This document shows, piece by piece, positions 36,201 through 45,471 of a DNA stretch of 64,000 nucleotides. The stretch spans positions 124,001 through 188,000 of the forward strand of contig NZ_JBPOFB010000003.1 in NCBI RefSeq assembly GCF_051251565.1, read 5' to 3'. The first letter of the stretch is position 1; the number at the start of each line of letters is the position of its first letter. Below the pieces are notes generated by a model that saw nothing but the letters and a program-made list of their open reading frames with translations, was not told where the DNA came from and searched no databases. Source of the DNA: Marivita sp051251565. GTDB lineage: Bacteria; Pseudomonadota; Alphaproteobacteria; Rhodobacterales; Rhodobacteraceae. Both the position numbers and the translations under genes were made by a program.

Positions 36201-37472
36201 TTAACGGAACAATGACAGAAGGGATTGCGGTGCCTGATTGGCAATCGAAAGGGCCTGAACCCCCAACTGTTGCTGAACCTGAAGCGCCTGAAGGCGTGCC
36301 GACGCCTCTTCCATATCCGCATCGACCAAAGTACCGATCCCCGACTTCAAGGAATCAGTCAGGCTCGAAATGAAATTTGCCTGAGTATCGATCCGGCCCT
36401 GAGCAGAGCCAAATGATGCGGCGGAGTCGATTGCGTTCTGGATCATGAACTCGACCGCAACCAAAGCCGCATCTGCACCGCTGTCTGAAGTGACATCAAT
36501 ATCGTTCAACTTTTCCAAGCCGCCGCCGATGGTCACTTCTGTGGGGCTTGTTAGCGTGTCGATCCGGGCCGCGATCGTATCAGTGGCATCCGTCACGCTT
36601 GAACTGATGTTGAGATTGTTGCCCGACGCTGTCACATTGAAGACATCTGTATCAAGGCCTTGCTCAGCGGCATAAATCGCAAAAGCTTGGGCAAGACCTT
36701 TGGCCACGTCGCCCGCTGTGTCACCATCTCGAGCGATGTACATAATCTTCTGCGCATCCGCCGCCGTTGCTCCGGTGGTGTAATCGGCGGGGTCAAAGTT
36801 ATCACCGTTAGCATCAGTACCCGCGATACCAAGGCTAAAAACCTGACCAGCCCCAGTTGGCGCAGTCACCGTCAACGACTCTGATTGCGTCGCGTTAAGC
36901 GTGGCTGCCGCGGTCAGGTTGGCAACCGTACCACCGGTAACAGAGCTCGCAGTCGTTCCGAGATCCTTCTTGCCGATTGCGATATCACTGGCCGCAACAC
37001 CAGCAGAAGATCGATCAAGCGACGCCAAAACATTGACCGTCCCAGAGCCCGCATCAGTTCCACGATTAGACAGAAGGTTAAGGCCGTTGAATTGTGCAGC
37101 GCCAACAACCGCGTTGATTTGGTCACGCAGGGCCACGATATCGGTTTGGATTTTGGCGCGGTCAACGTTCTGTTCCTGTGCGGCAACGATCTTGCCCTTC
37201 ATGTCGGTCAATAGATCAGTCACCGTTTCTGCGCCATTTCGGGCGACCGCAACGGTCGATTCCCCAAGGTTAAGACTGTCAGAAATACCCTGAAACCCTT
37301 TCACATCGGATTCCATGACCTTCGAAATTGCCCACACAGCCGCATTGTCACGCGCATTTCCAACAGATTTACCTGTAGAAATAGTATTTTGCGTTTCCGT
37401 GAGACGGGAGTTGATAGACTTTAGAGTTTGAAGCGCAACCATTGCGCCGTTATTTGTCAGAATACTGGACAT
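36201..37472 (-). CDS. fliC: Flagellin
   Basis: Filament protein of 423 residues. The start MSSILTNNGAMVALQTLKSINSRL follows GAAAGGAACACA. Conserved N-terminal (TQNTISTGKSVGNARDNAAVWAISKVMESDVKGF) and C-terminal (GSAQGRIDTQANFISSLTDSLKSGIGTLVDADMEEASARL) coiled coils enclose a variable surface domain with Thr- and Ala-rich repeats. It is the first gene before flaF-flbT. Only one flagellin gene is present in the window. Confidence 0.97.
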   Translation of the reverse strand: MSSILTNNGAMVALQTLKSINSRLTETQNTISTGKSVGNARDNAAVWAISKVMESDVKGFQGISDSLNLGESTVAVARNGAETVTDLLTDMKGKIVAAQEQNVDRAKIQTDIVALRDQINAVVGAAQFNGLNLLSNRGTDAGSGTVNVLASLDRSSAGVAASDIAIGKKDLGTTASSVTGGTVANLTAAATLNATQSESLTVTAPTGAGQVFSLGIAGTDANGDNFDPADYTTGATAADAQKIMYIARDGDTAGDVAKGLAQAFAIYAAEQGLDTDVFNVTASGNNLNISSSVTDATDTIAARIDTLTSPTEVTIGGGLEKLNDIDVTSDSGADAALVAVEFMIQNAIDSAASFGSAQGRIDTQANFISSLTDSLKSGIGTLVDADMEEASARLQALQVQQQLGVQALSIANQAPQSLLSLFR

Positions 37473-37743
37473 TGTGTTCCTTTCAGTCGTGCTTTGCACA
37501 GGTTCGATCTAACTCGATTCAATCCTCGAGATAGAAGTGAAGGTCATTCTGACACATGCCGAGAAATTTTCCCGCGCCACGGGTATCGTGCCCTGCCAAC
37601 CTGCCAATGAAATATGAAGAAAGAATGAAATCAGTTCTTCTCTTTCACCTAATTATGTACAATTTTATATTTGAAAGGTTCGGCGTAAGGACATCGTTCA
37701 TATCTTTCTTCTACAAGATAGGAGCGCAACTGAGGGCCGCACA
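37473..37743. other. Intergenic region between flagellin gene and FliK candidate
   Basis: The region holds the flagellin leader and promoter on the minus side and the FliK-candidate leader on the plus side. Composition turns from G+C-rich to AT-rich at about 37.6 kb. I could not assign sigma-28, sigma-54 or CtrA sites with confidence. Confidence 0.5.
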
Positions 37744-39207
37744 TTGCATGTTAATACAAATATAGCCGATAGTCGAAAGAAAGAATTAGCAATCGCGCCT
37801 ACGCTGAATACAAATCAGTTAGGAGTCAGTGCTGATGCGTTTTCCCTGATCATAAGACTAAACTCTGACGACTCTCACAAAAATCATAAATCCATTCCTG
37901 AATTTGAAGCTATTGATGAAAACTTGAGGATATCTACTTCAAATGAATTGTTCAATGGCTCTATTGACCTCACAACACCTCCAAATAAAATTGAATCTGA
38001 GCCTCATTATTCGTCCAACCAAGAATACGTGGATGCGGATGACACTCTTGTAGAGGATGAAACTTCCTATAATTACAAATTAACTTTGTTATTAACTTCT
38101 ACCTCATCAAATTCTTCACTGACGTCTCAATCTAGGTTGCCAGATGAAGAAATTCACTTAGATGAAGCTCCACAAAAAGATTCCAATAAAACACCTCTAA
38201 GTGAGGAAAAATCCTTAACAATCAAATCATTTGAAAATGAAAGAACCCAGCCTTCCCTACGAAATCTGAGTGGTGGTCATAAAGAAGCCTTATCTTTCAG
38301 CCCACTTATGCAATTGACTTATGCTTTATCACAAAAAAATTCGCAAACAAGTCTAGTACCCGCTTCACAGCTCATTAAAAATAACCTTCCTCAGGAAACA
38401 CCATCAGTACGTTCAATTCCGGAATTTGAAATTTGGCCAGATCATGATGAGAAATTTGGCCCTCAAATATCTTACTCTGGGAATAATCTCAATTCCGAAG
38501 TCTACAAATCTTCAAAAACCCCTACTGCAGAAATTCTATCTTCATTTCACGTTTCAGATTCTATAGGAACTTCAAATAATCCCAAAACTTCGTTAGGGAT
38601 ATCAAAACATGAAGCCGACCTAGCTCCAAAAATGCGTATCAGAAATCCTGATCCATTGATACACCAGCTGGATCAATTACAAAGGTTACAATTTGAAGCT
38701 CCCAAAATTCAAATAAACTCTGTGCGCTCTTACATTAGTGAACGTACAGATGATGTATTTGATCAAGAAATTTCCTGGCGTAGCGAAAACGCAAACACCC
38801 CTTCGGTGCCATTGCATGCATCGACGGCAAATGGAAAATTACTTATATCACCAGATCTAAATTCGCAAAATCCTAGACCGACACTGCCTATACATATCGA
38901 ACCCAAGGATAGCGGCGATTCAATTGATATTTCAATGCGAGTGAAAGACGCTGAGTTAGATATCAGCTTCAGCACTAAGAATAGAGATGCGTTTGATCTT
39001 TTGTCAAAGTATCAAGATGACTTGAAAAATACACTGAAGAGAAGCGGTGTTGATGAGTATTCCTTAACCTTTGATATGAATGATGGTGATCAACGTCAAA
39101 GCAAAAATAGCAGTAGCCACAAATCAGAAATGGAAACAAATTTGAGCGTCAAGGAAGTCGAATATCAATTGTTTTCTGGTGCCAATGGCATCGATCTGCG
39201 GGTATAG
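37744..39207 (+). CDS. fliK: Putative flagellar hook-length control protein FliK
   Basis: Hydrophilic protein of 487 residues with no signal peptide or membrane helix. The N-terminal 380 residues are low-complexity, rich in Ser, Asn, Lys and Glu. The C-terminal part (SIDISMRVKDAELDISFSTKNRDAFDLLSKYQDDLKNTLKRSGV) has the fold pattern of the FliK switch domain, and the gene sits ten bases before flgD, a usual place for fliK. No in-frame ATG exists near the 5' end; TTG at 37744, with GAGGG seven bases before it, is the best start. It is strikingly AT-rich (about a third G+C in sampled lines). The name rests on position and the C-terminal pattern. Confidence 0.65.
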   Translation: MHVNTNIADSRKKELAIAPTLNTNQLGVSADAFSLIIRLNSDDSHKNHKSIPEFEAIDENLRISTSNELFNGSIDLTTPPNKIESEPHYSSNQEYVDADDTLVEDETSYNYKLTLLLTSTSSNSSLTSQSRLPDEEIHLDEAPQKDSNKTPLSEEKSLTIKSFENERTQPSLRNLSGGHKEALSFSPLMQLTYALSQKNSQTSLVPASQLIKNNLPQETPSVRSIPEFEIWPDHDEKFGPQISYSGNNLNSEVYKSSKTPTAEILSSFHVSDSIGTSNNPKTSLGISKHEADLAPKMRIRNPDPLIHQLDQLQRLQFEAPKIQINSVRSYISERTDDVFDQEISWRSENANTPSVPLHASTANGKLLISPDLNSQNPRPTLPIHIEPKDSGDSIDISMRVKDAELDISFSTKNRDAFDLLSKYQDDLKNTLKRSGVDEYSLTFDMNDGDQRQSKNSSSHKSEMETNLSVKEVEYQLFSGANGIDLRV

Positions 39208-39216
39208 GAGAAAAAT

Positions 39217-39858
39217 ATGGATATCCCACAAATTGGCGGTTCACCAACATCGGTTGGGCAGGCGACGGCAACGGATGTGTCAGGCGATTTTGAAACATTT
39301 CTTAAGATGATGACAACGCAAATCCAGAACCAAGACCCGCTAAGCCCGATGCAAGCCGATCAATTTGCCAGCCAATTGGCCACTTTTTCCATGGTTGAAC
39401 AGCAAACACTTACAAATCAGCGATTGGAAGCTCTCATAGGCGCAATGGCAACCGGCGGCCTGGCCGGGTATTCTGGATTGGTTGGGCGGGTAGCCGCGCA
39501 TGAAAAGGCTTTTCAATTCTCTGGAACGCCGGTTGATCTGGAAATTGGTGGATTTCGAGACCCTGACGGAAACGCCAAGCTGGTCATTCTTGACAAGAAT
39601 GGTTCCGTCTTTTTTGAGCGGAGCATCCCTGCAGGACAAAGCAGGATCACTTGGGACGGCACCGATCCGGAAGGGCGGTTGGCACAGCCCGGTCGATATA
39701 GCGCTGAGGTACGGCGCAGCTCAGACAATGTGACACTAGATGTGCCTGTATCCACCGCCGCAATGATCGAAGAAGTTCGATTCGGGAATGGCCTAGCAGA
39801 GCTTCTTTTGGCGGACGGAACAATCATCTCAGAAAACGCTGTTTCGACACTTCGCTAG
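39217..39858 (+). CDS. flgD: Flagellar basal-body rod modification (hook cap) protein FlgD
   Basis: Hook-assembly scaffold of 213 residues. The N-terminal motif FLKMMTTQIQNQDPLSPMQADQFASQLATFSMVEQQTLTNQ is diagnostic. The C-terminal half has the FlgD Ig-like region (ITWDGTDPEGRLAQPGRYSAEV). AGGAGAAAAAT precedes the ATG. Its G+C content is back to normal, unlike the gene before it. The hook gene flgE itself is not in the window. Confidence 0.95.
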   Translation: MDIPQIGGSPTSVGQATATDVSGDFETFLKMMTTQIQNQDPLSPMQADQFASQLATFSMVEQQTLTNQRLEALIGAMATGGLAGYSGLVGRVAAHEKAFQFSGTPVDLEIGGFRDPDGNAKLVILDKNGSVFFERSIPAGQSRITWDGTDPEGRLAQPGRYSAEVRRSSDNVTLDVPVSTAAMIEEVRFGNGLAELLLADGTIISENAVSTLR

Positions 39859-39926
39859 CGGGTCGGAGCCTGGAATACATCCAGCCTTCCCTGAAACCCA
39901 CAGCCGATGACCGATGAAACTATCCG

Positions 39927-42900
39927 TTACGCCTGAAGCGGCTTTACAATCAAATCGCCTTCTTCACGCGCCTTGATCGCAAGTGCCGCCGCATGCGAAC
40001 CTGCCGCAGTTGTGAAATACGGAATCTTGTCATAAAGCGCGACAGATCGGATTTCCCGGCTGTCTTCGACAGCAGCGGCACCCTCGGTCGTGTTCATGAC
40101 AAGGTCAATGCCTCCGTCCTTCATCATATCGACGATGTTGGGCCGGCCTTCATACACCTTTTTTGTCGTTTCGCACGCGATCCCATGCTCAGACAAGAAA
40201 GCCGCCGTTCCTGCGGTCGCCACAATCAAAAATCCCAAATCCGTCAGAATTTGCGCAGTCTCGACAAGCTGGCCAGTCTTGTCAGCATTTTTGACTGAGA
40301 AAAATACCGTTCCGGATTCCGGCAGATGTGTTCCCGCACCCATCTGCGCCTTGAGAAACGCGCGGGGAAAGGACCGATCCCAGCCCATAACTTCGCCCGT
40401 TGACCGCATTTCCGGGCCAAGGATCGTGTCCACACCGGGGAACCGGGCAAAAGGCAGCACCGCCTCTTTAACCGAGAACCACGGCATTTTAGGATCAGCC
40501 AACGTCATTGGGTCCGCCAGGGGCAGAACGGTGTCGTAATCCGCGTTGTCCGGGTATGGGTCGCGCATCGGGAAATTCGAAAGGGGTTCGCCCGCCATGA
40601 CCCGCGCCGCGATCGACGCAATGGCCGAATCGGTTGCCTTGGCCACAAATGGCACTGTCCGGGACGCACGGGGGTTCACCTCGATCAGGTAAACCTCACC
40701 GTCCTTGATCGCAAATTGCACATTCATCAGCCCCACTACATTCAGCGCAAGAGCAAGCGCTTCTGTCTGACGGTTGATTTCCTCAAGCAGATCATCGGAG
40801 AGCGAATAAGGCGGCAAGGAACACGCGCTGTCGCCGGAATGCACGCCGGCCTCTTCAATATGTTGCATCACACCCGCAACATGCACCTGTGTTCCATCGC
40901 ACAGCGCATCAACATCCAACTCAACCGCGCCGGACAGATAGCTGTCCAAAAGAACTGGGCTATCGCCGGACACCACAACCGCTTCTTTGATGTACCGCTC
41001 CAGATGTGCCATGTCGCGCACAATTTCCATCGCTCGACCGCCCAGAACATAGGACGGGCGAATGACCAGCGGGAAGCCGATGTCTTCGGCAATGGCCAAG
41101 GCCTGCGCATCGGTCGACGCAATACCATTATGCGGCTGCTTCAACCCAAGGCGGTTCACAAGATCCTGAAAACGCTCACGATCTTCGGCCAAGTCAATCG
41201 CGTCGGGCGTCGTACCAAGGATAGGAATACCTTCTGCTTCAAGTGCCTTCGCCAACTTCAGAGGCGTCTGGCCCCCAAACTGCACAATCACACCATGCAG
41301 CGTCCCGTTGTCCTGTTCGACGCGCAGGATCTCCAGAACGTGTTCAAAGGTCAGCGGTTCAAAATAAAGCCGATCCGACGTGTCATAATCCGTGGACACG
41401 GTTTCTGGGTTACAGTTGACCATGATCGTTTCATAGCCAACATCCGTTAGCGCGAAACACGCATGGCAGCAGCAGTAATCAAACTCGATCCCCTGCCCGA
41501 TCCGGTTCGGGCCACCGCCAAGAATGACCACTTTCTTGCGATCCGACGGCCGCGCTTCGCATTCGACCTCACCCATCATCGGGTGCTCATACGTCGAATA
41601 CATGTAAGGTGTCTGGGCTTCGAATTCCGCTGCGCAGGTATCGATCCGCTTAAAGCTGGCCTTCACTTTCAACTTGAGGCGCCGCGCACGCACGTCTTTT
41701 TCGGGCACACCAATCAGGGCCGCAAGCCGCGCGTCGGTAAAGCCCATCATCTTGAGCATGCGCATATCGGCTTCGGTCTCTGGCATACCGTTTGCCCGCA
41801 CCTCGTCCTCGGCCTCCACGATTTCGCGGATACGGGCAAGAAACCAGGGATCGAACATCGTTGTTGCGAATATCTCATCGTCCGTCAGACCATGCCGCAT
41901 CGCCTGCGCGATGGTGCGCATCCGGTCCGGCGTTTGCTGGCTGATTGCCTTGATCACGGCGGATTTTTCGGGCGCACCCTCAATATGCACTTCGTCAAAC
42001 CCGGTCAGACCCGATTCCATCGACGCCAGTGCCTTTTGCAGCGATTCGTGGATCGTACGCCCAATCGCCATCGCTTCGCCCACCGATTTCATCGCGGTGG
42101 TCAGGTGCGGTTCAGAGCCAGGGAACTTTTCAAACGCGAATTTCGGAATCTTCGTGACCACATAGTCAATCGTCGGCTCGAACGAGGCCGGTGTGACTTT
42201 GGTGATGTCATTGTCCAACTCATCAAGAGTATACCCAACCGCCAGTTTCGCAGCGATCTTGGCAATCGGGAAACCCGTCGCCTTGGACGCCAGCGCAGAA
42301 GACCGGCTGACCCGCGGGTTCATTTCGATAACCACCATCCGGCCATCTTCGGGGTTGACCGCCCATTGCACGTTGGACCCGCCTGTCTCGACCCCGATTT
42401 CGCGCAGCACAGCAATAGAGCCATTGCGCATGATCTGGTATTCTTTGTCAGTCAGCGTCAGCGCGGGGGCGACGGTGATGGAATCGCCCGTATGCACGCC
42501 CATCGGATCCACGTTTTCAATCGCACAAACGATGATGGCGTTGTCCGCGCGGTCGCGCACAACTTCCATCTCGAATTCTTTCCAACCCAAGAGAGACTCG
42601 TCCACAAGGATCTGGTTCACCGGAGACGCATCCATTCCGGTCCGGCAGAAATGCACAAAATCTTCACGGTTATAGGCCACGCCGCCGCCCGTCCCGCCAA
42701 GGGTAAAGGCCGGGCGGATGATCGCGGGCAGGCCGATCTCGTCCAACTCGGCCAGCGCAAGGGCAACACCTGCGTCAAGATCGGCAGCACCATTGGCCTT
42801 TTTCGGGGCTGTGATGATGGTCGCCTTGGGGTTTTCAAGACCAATCCGGTCCATCGCTTCGCGGAACAGCTTGCGGTCTTCGGCCATTTCAATGGCCTCG

Positions 42901-43259
42901 CGCTTGGCCCCGATCATTTCGACACCGTATTTTTTAAGAACGCCCATTTCCTCAAGCGCGAGCGACGTGTTCAGGCCGGTCTGGCCGCCCATTGTCGGCA
43001 ACAGCGCGTCGGGGCGTTCCTTTTCGATGATCTTTGCGACAATCTCGGGGGTGATCGGTTCGATGTAGGTCGCGTCTGCCAACCCGGGATCGGTCATGAT
43101 CGTGGCCGGGTTAGAGTTCACGAGGATGACACGATAGCCCTCTTCCCGCAGGGCCTTACAGGCTTGAGCGCCCGAGTAATCAAATTCACAGGCCTGTCCG
43201 ATGACAATTGGCCCTGCTCCGATGATCATGATGGACTTGATATCGGTACGTTTGGGCAT
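39927..43259 (-). CDS. carB: Carbamoyl-phosphate synthase large subunit
   Basis: Enzyme of 1110 residues that makes carbamoyl phosphate for arginine and pyrimidines, with glutamine hydrolysis by CarA (not in the window). Two homologous ATP-grasp halves are visible: GAGPIVIGQACEFDYSG near residue 14 and GGGPNRIGQGIEFDYCC near 630, each followed by metal-binding segments such as VIEMNPRVSRSSALASK and LIEVNPRASRTVPFVAK. The last 140 residues are the allosteric MGS-like domain. GAGGTGACACA precedes the ATG. Confidence 0.98.
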   Translation of the reverse strand: MPKRTDIKSIMIIGAGPIVIGQACEFDYSGAQACKALREEGYRVILVNSNPATIMTDPGLADATYIEPITPEIVAKIIEKERPDALLPTMGGQTGLNTSLALEEMGVLKKYGVEMIGAKREAIEMAEDRKLFREAMDRIGLENPKATIITAPKKANGAADLDAGVALALAELDEIGLPAIIRPAFTLGGTGGGVAYNREDFVHFCRTGMDASPVNQILVDESLLGWKEFEMEVVRDRADNAIIVCAIENVDPMGVHTGDSITVAPALTLTDKEYQIMRNGSIAVLREIGVETGGSNVQWAVNPEDGRMVVIEMNPRVSRSSALASKATGFPIAKIAAKLAVGYTLDELDNDITKVTPASFEPTIDYVVTKIPKFAFEKFPGSEPHLTTAMKSVGEAMAIGRTIHESLQKALASMESGLTGFDEVHIEGAPEKSAVIKAISQQTPDRMRTIAQAMRHGLTDDEIFATTMFDPWFLARIREIVEAEDEVRANGMPETEADMRMLKMMGFTDARLAALIGVPEKDVRARRLKLKVKASFKRIDTCAAEFEAQTPYMYSTYEHPMMGEVECEARPSDRKKVVILGGGPNRIGQGIEFDYCCCHACFALTDVGYETIMVNCNPETVSTDYDTSDRLYFEPLTFEHVLEILRVEQDNGTLHGVIVQFGGQTPLKLAKALEAEGIPILGTTPDAIDLAEDRERFQDLVNRLGLKQPHNGIASTDAQALAIAEDIGFPLVIRPSYVLGGRAMEIVRDMAHLERYIKEAVVVSGDSPVLLDSYLSGAVELDVDALCDGTQVHVAGVMQHIEEAGVHSGDSACSLPPYSLSDDLLEEINRQTEALALALNVVGLMNVQFAIKDGEVYLIEVNPRASRTVPFVAKATDSAIASIAARVMAGEPLSNFPMRDPYPDNADYDTVLPLADPMTLADPKMPWFSVKEAVLPFARFPGVDTILGPEMRSTGEVMGWDRSFPRAFLKAQMGAGTHLPESGTVFFSVKNADKTGQLVETAQILTDLGFLIVATAGTAAFLSEHGIACETTKKVYEGRPNIVDMMKDGGIDLVMNTTEGAAAVEDSREIRSVALYDKIPYFTTAAGSHAAALAIKAREEGDLIVKPLQA

Positions 43260-43613
43260 TGTGTCACCTCGTTTTGCGCAGGTTCATGCCGGCGTAACGC
43301 CCCGGCTGGCAAATTCCAGCGGGTTATAGACATGCGCGAGTGACGTTCAAGCCTCTAGAGACAGGGTTTTGTGCCAGCAGGGCGATTTCAGGCCAATCCA
43401 GCCCGTTGGGCGGCGGCCTGAGCTCCTCTGTCACCGGACCACCGGGCCTGACCAGAGCCCGTATCAAACAGACCAGCGTGGTGCGCCATCTGTCCGTCTT
43501 CACAACAATTACAGCCTAACCAGCGCCGATTCCAACGCTATGGCTGGACTTTTGGCCAAACCTGCATCATTCACCCGGGCGACCTCGAACACACACAGAA
43601 TTGGGAAACCGAC
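43260..43613. other. Intergenic region between carB and aspS
   Basis: This 354-bp stretch between two divergent genes holds both 5' regions. I see no supported gene, RNA or clear promoter in it. GGGAAACCGAC is the likely ribosome site of aspS at its right end. Confidence 0.5.
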
Positions 43614-45392
43614 ATGCATGCCTTTCGCAGCCACACCTGCGCCGATCTGACCAAGGCCAATGTGGGCCAGGCCGTCCGCCTGTCTGGTTGGGTGCATCGC
43701 ATCCGGGATCACGGCGGCATTCTGTTCGTTGATCTGCGCGACCATTATGGCATGACACAGGTCTTGTGCGACCCCGACAGCCCGGTGTTTGCCGCGCTTG
43801 AAAAGGTGCGCTCGGAATGGTGCATCCGCATCGACGGCGAGGTGAAGGCACGGGATGCAAGCCTTGTGAACCCGAAATTGCCCACCGGCGAAATCGAAGT
43901 GTTCGTGCGCGACCTCGAAATCCTCGGTGCCGCCGAAGAGCTCCCGCTGATCGTGTTCGGCGATCAGGAATATCCCGAAGAAACCCGCCTGCGGTACCGC
44001 TTCCTTGACCTGCGCCGCGAAGCGATGCAGCGCAACATGACGCTGCGGTCGGATGTGGTGTCATCGATCCGCAAACGGATGTGGGATCAGAAATTCCGCG
44101 AATTCCAGACACCGATTATCACCGCGTCCAGCCCCGAAGGTGCCCGCGACTTCCTTGTGCCGTCGCGCCTGCACCCGGGTAAATTCTACGCCCTGCCGCA
44201 GGCCCCACAGCAGTTCAAACAGCTGATCATGGTCTCTGGCTTTGACAAGTATTTCCAGATCGCACCGTGTTTCCGCGACGAAGATCCGCGCGCGGATCGG
44301 TCACCCACCGATTTCTACCAACTCGACTTGGAAATGTCCTTCGTCAGCCAGCAAGACGTGTTCGATACGATCCAGCCGGTAATGCAAGGCGTGTTTGAAG
44401 AATTCGGCGAAGGCAAAAAGGTTGACGCCGAATGGCCGCAGATTTCTTACCGCGATGCCGCCCTGTGGTATGGCACAGACAAACCTGACCTGCGCAACCA
44501 GATCAAGATGCAGGTCGTGTCCGACCACTTCCGCGACTCTGGTTTTGCGATCTTTGCCAAACTGCTGGAACAGGACGGAACCGAAATCCGCGCGATCCCG
44601 GCCCCGACCGGCGGCAGCCGCAAGTTCTGCGACCGCATGAACGCGTTTGCCCAAAAAGAAGGTCTGCCCGGCATGGGGTATATCTTTTGGCGCGACGGCG
44701 AAAACGGTCTTGAGGCCGCCGGCCCCTTGGCCAAGAACATTGGCCCGGAACGCACAGAGGCGATCCGCCAGCAATTGGGTCTTGGCGTCGGTGATGCGGC
44801 GTTCTTCTTGGGCGGCAAGCCCGCCTCGTTCGAAAAGGTCGCTGGCAAAGCACGCGTGGCTATCGGCGAAGAACTGGGTCTGACCGACAATGACCGCTTT
44901 GCGTTCTGCTGGATCGTCGATTTTCCGATGTACGAAGCCGACGAAGAAACCGGGAAGATCGACTTTAGCCACAACCCCTTCTCCATGCCCCAAGGCGGGA
45001 TGGAGGCGCTGCAAGGCGATCCGCTCGACGTGTTGGGCTATCAGTATGACCTCGCGTGCAATGGCTACGAATTGGTGTCCGGCGCGATCCGAAATCACAA
45101 GCCCGAGATCATGTTCAAGGCATTTGAACTGGCAGGCTACGGCGAAGACGAGGTGCGCAAGCGCTTTGGCGGCATGGTCAACGCATTCCGCTTTGGCGCA
45201 CCGCCCCACGGTGGCTGTGCCGCAGGGATTGACCGGATGGTCATGCTTCTGGCCGACACGGCGAATATCCGCGAAGTCATCATGTTCCCGATGAACCAGC
45301 GCGCAGAAGACCTGATGATGAACGCACCCTCTGATCCGACCAGCGATCAGCTGATGGAACTCCACCTGCGCGTGATCCCACAGGACGACTGA
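43614..45392 (+). CDS. aspS: Aspartyl-tRNA synthetase
   Basis: Class II synthetase of 592 residues, the bacterial long form. An N-terminal OB fold (AVRLSGWVHRIRDHGGILFVDLRDHYG) is followed by catalytic motif 2 (CFRDEDPRADRSPTDFYQLDLEMSF), a GAD insertion, and motif 3 (GAPPHGGCAAGIDRMVMLL). In bacteria that use GatCAB it may also charge tRNA-Asn, which sequence alone does not settle. A strong terminator follows. Confidence 0.97.
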   Translation: MHAFRSHTCADLTKANVGQAVRLSGWVHRIRDHGGILFVDLRDHYGMTQVLCDPDSPVFAALEKVRSEWCIRIDGEVKARDASLVNPKLPTGEIEVFVRDLEILGAAEELPLIVFGDQEYPEETRLRYRFLDLRREAMQRNMTLRSDVVSSIRKRMWDQKFREFQTPIITASSPEGARDFLVPSRLHPGKFYALPQAPQQFKQLIMVSGFDKYFQIAPCFRDEDPRADRSPTDFYQLDLEMSFVSQQDVFDTIQPVMQGVFEEFGEGKKVDAEWPQISYRDAALWYGTDKPDLRNQIKMQVVSDHFRDSGFAIFAKLLEQDGTEIRAIPAPTGGSRKFCDRMNAFAQKEGLPGMGYIFWRDGENGLEAAGPLAKNIGPERTEAIRQQLGLGVGDAAFFLGGKPASFEKVAGKARVAIGEELGLTDNDRFAFCWIVDFPMYEADEETGKIDFSHNPFSMPQGGMEALQGDPLDVLGYQYDLACNGYELVSGAIRNHKPEIMFKAFELAGYGEDEVRKRFGGMVNAFRFGAPPHGGCAAGIDRMVMLLADTANIREVIMFPMNQRAEDLMMNAPSDPTSDQLMELHLRVIPQDD

Positions 45393-45414
45393 TCCCGCCG
45401 ACGTCACACAGTGC

Positions 45415-45443
45415 AAACGGCGCCCCCTTGGGGCGCCGTTTTT
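45415..45443 (+). terminator. Rho-independent terminator of aspS
   Basis: AAACGGCGCCCCCTTGGGGCGCCGTTTTT: a ten-base GC-rich arm pairs perfectly around a short loop and ends in a T-run 23 bp after the aspS stop. The flanking A's and T's make it able to act on both strands. Confidence 0.9.
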
Positions 45444-45471
45444 CACTTTCCGCAAGCCCGCGATCAAAAGG

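Noticed and set aside
37744..39207. Genomic island or phage gene explanation for the AT-rich stretch
   Set aside because: No integrase, transposase, repeats or attachment site flank it, and flgD follows directly; a divergent fliK explains position and C-terminus better.
41463..43343. 626-codon open frame on the plus strand opposite carB
   Set aside because: Same pattern of His/Arg-rich sequence without motifs; carB on the other strand is complete and certain.
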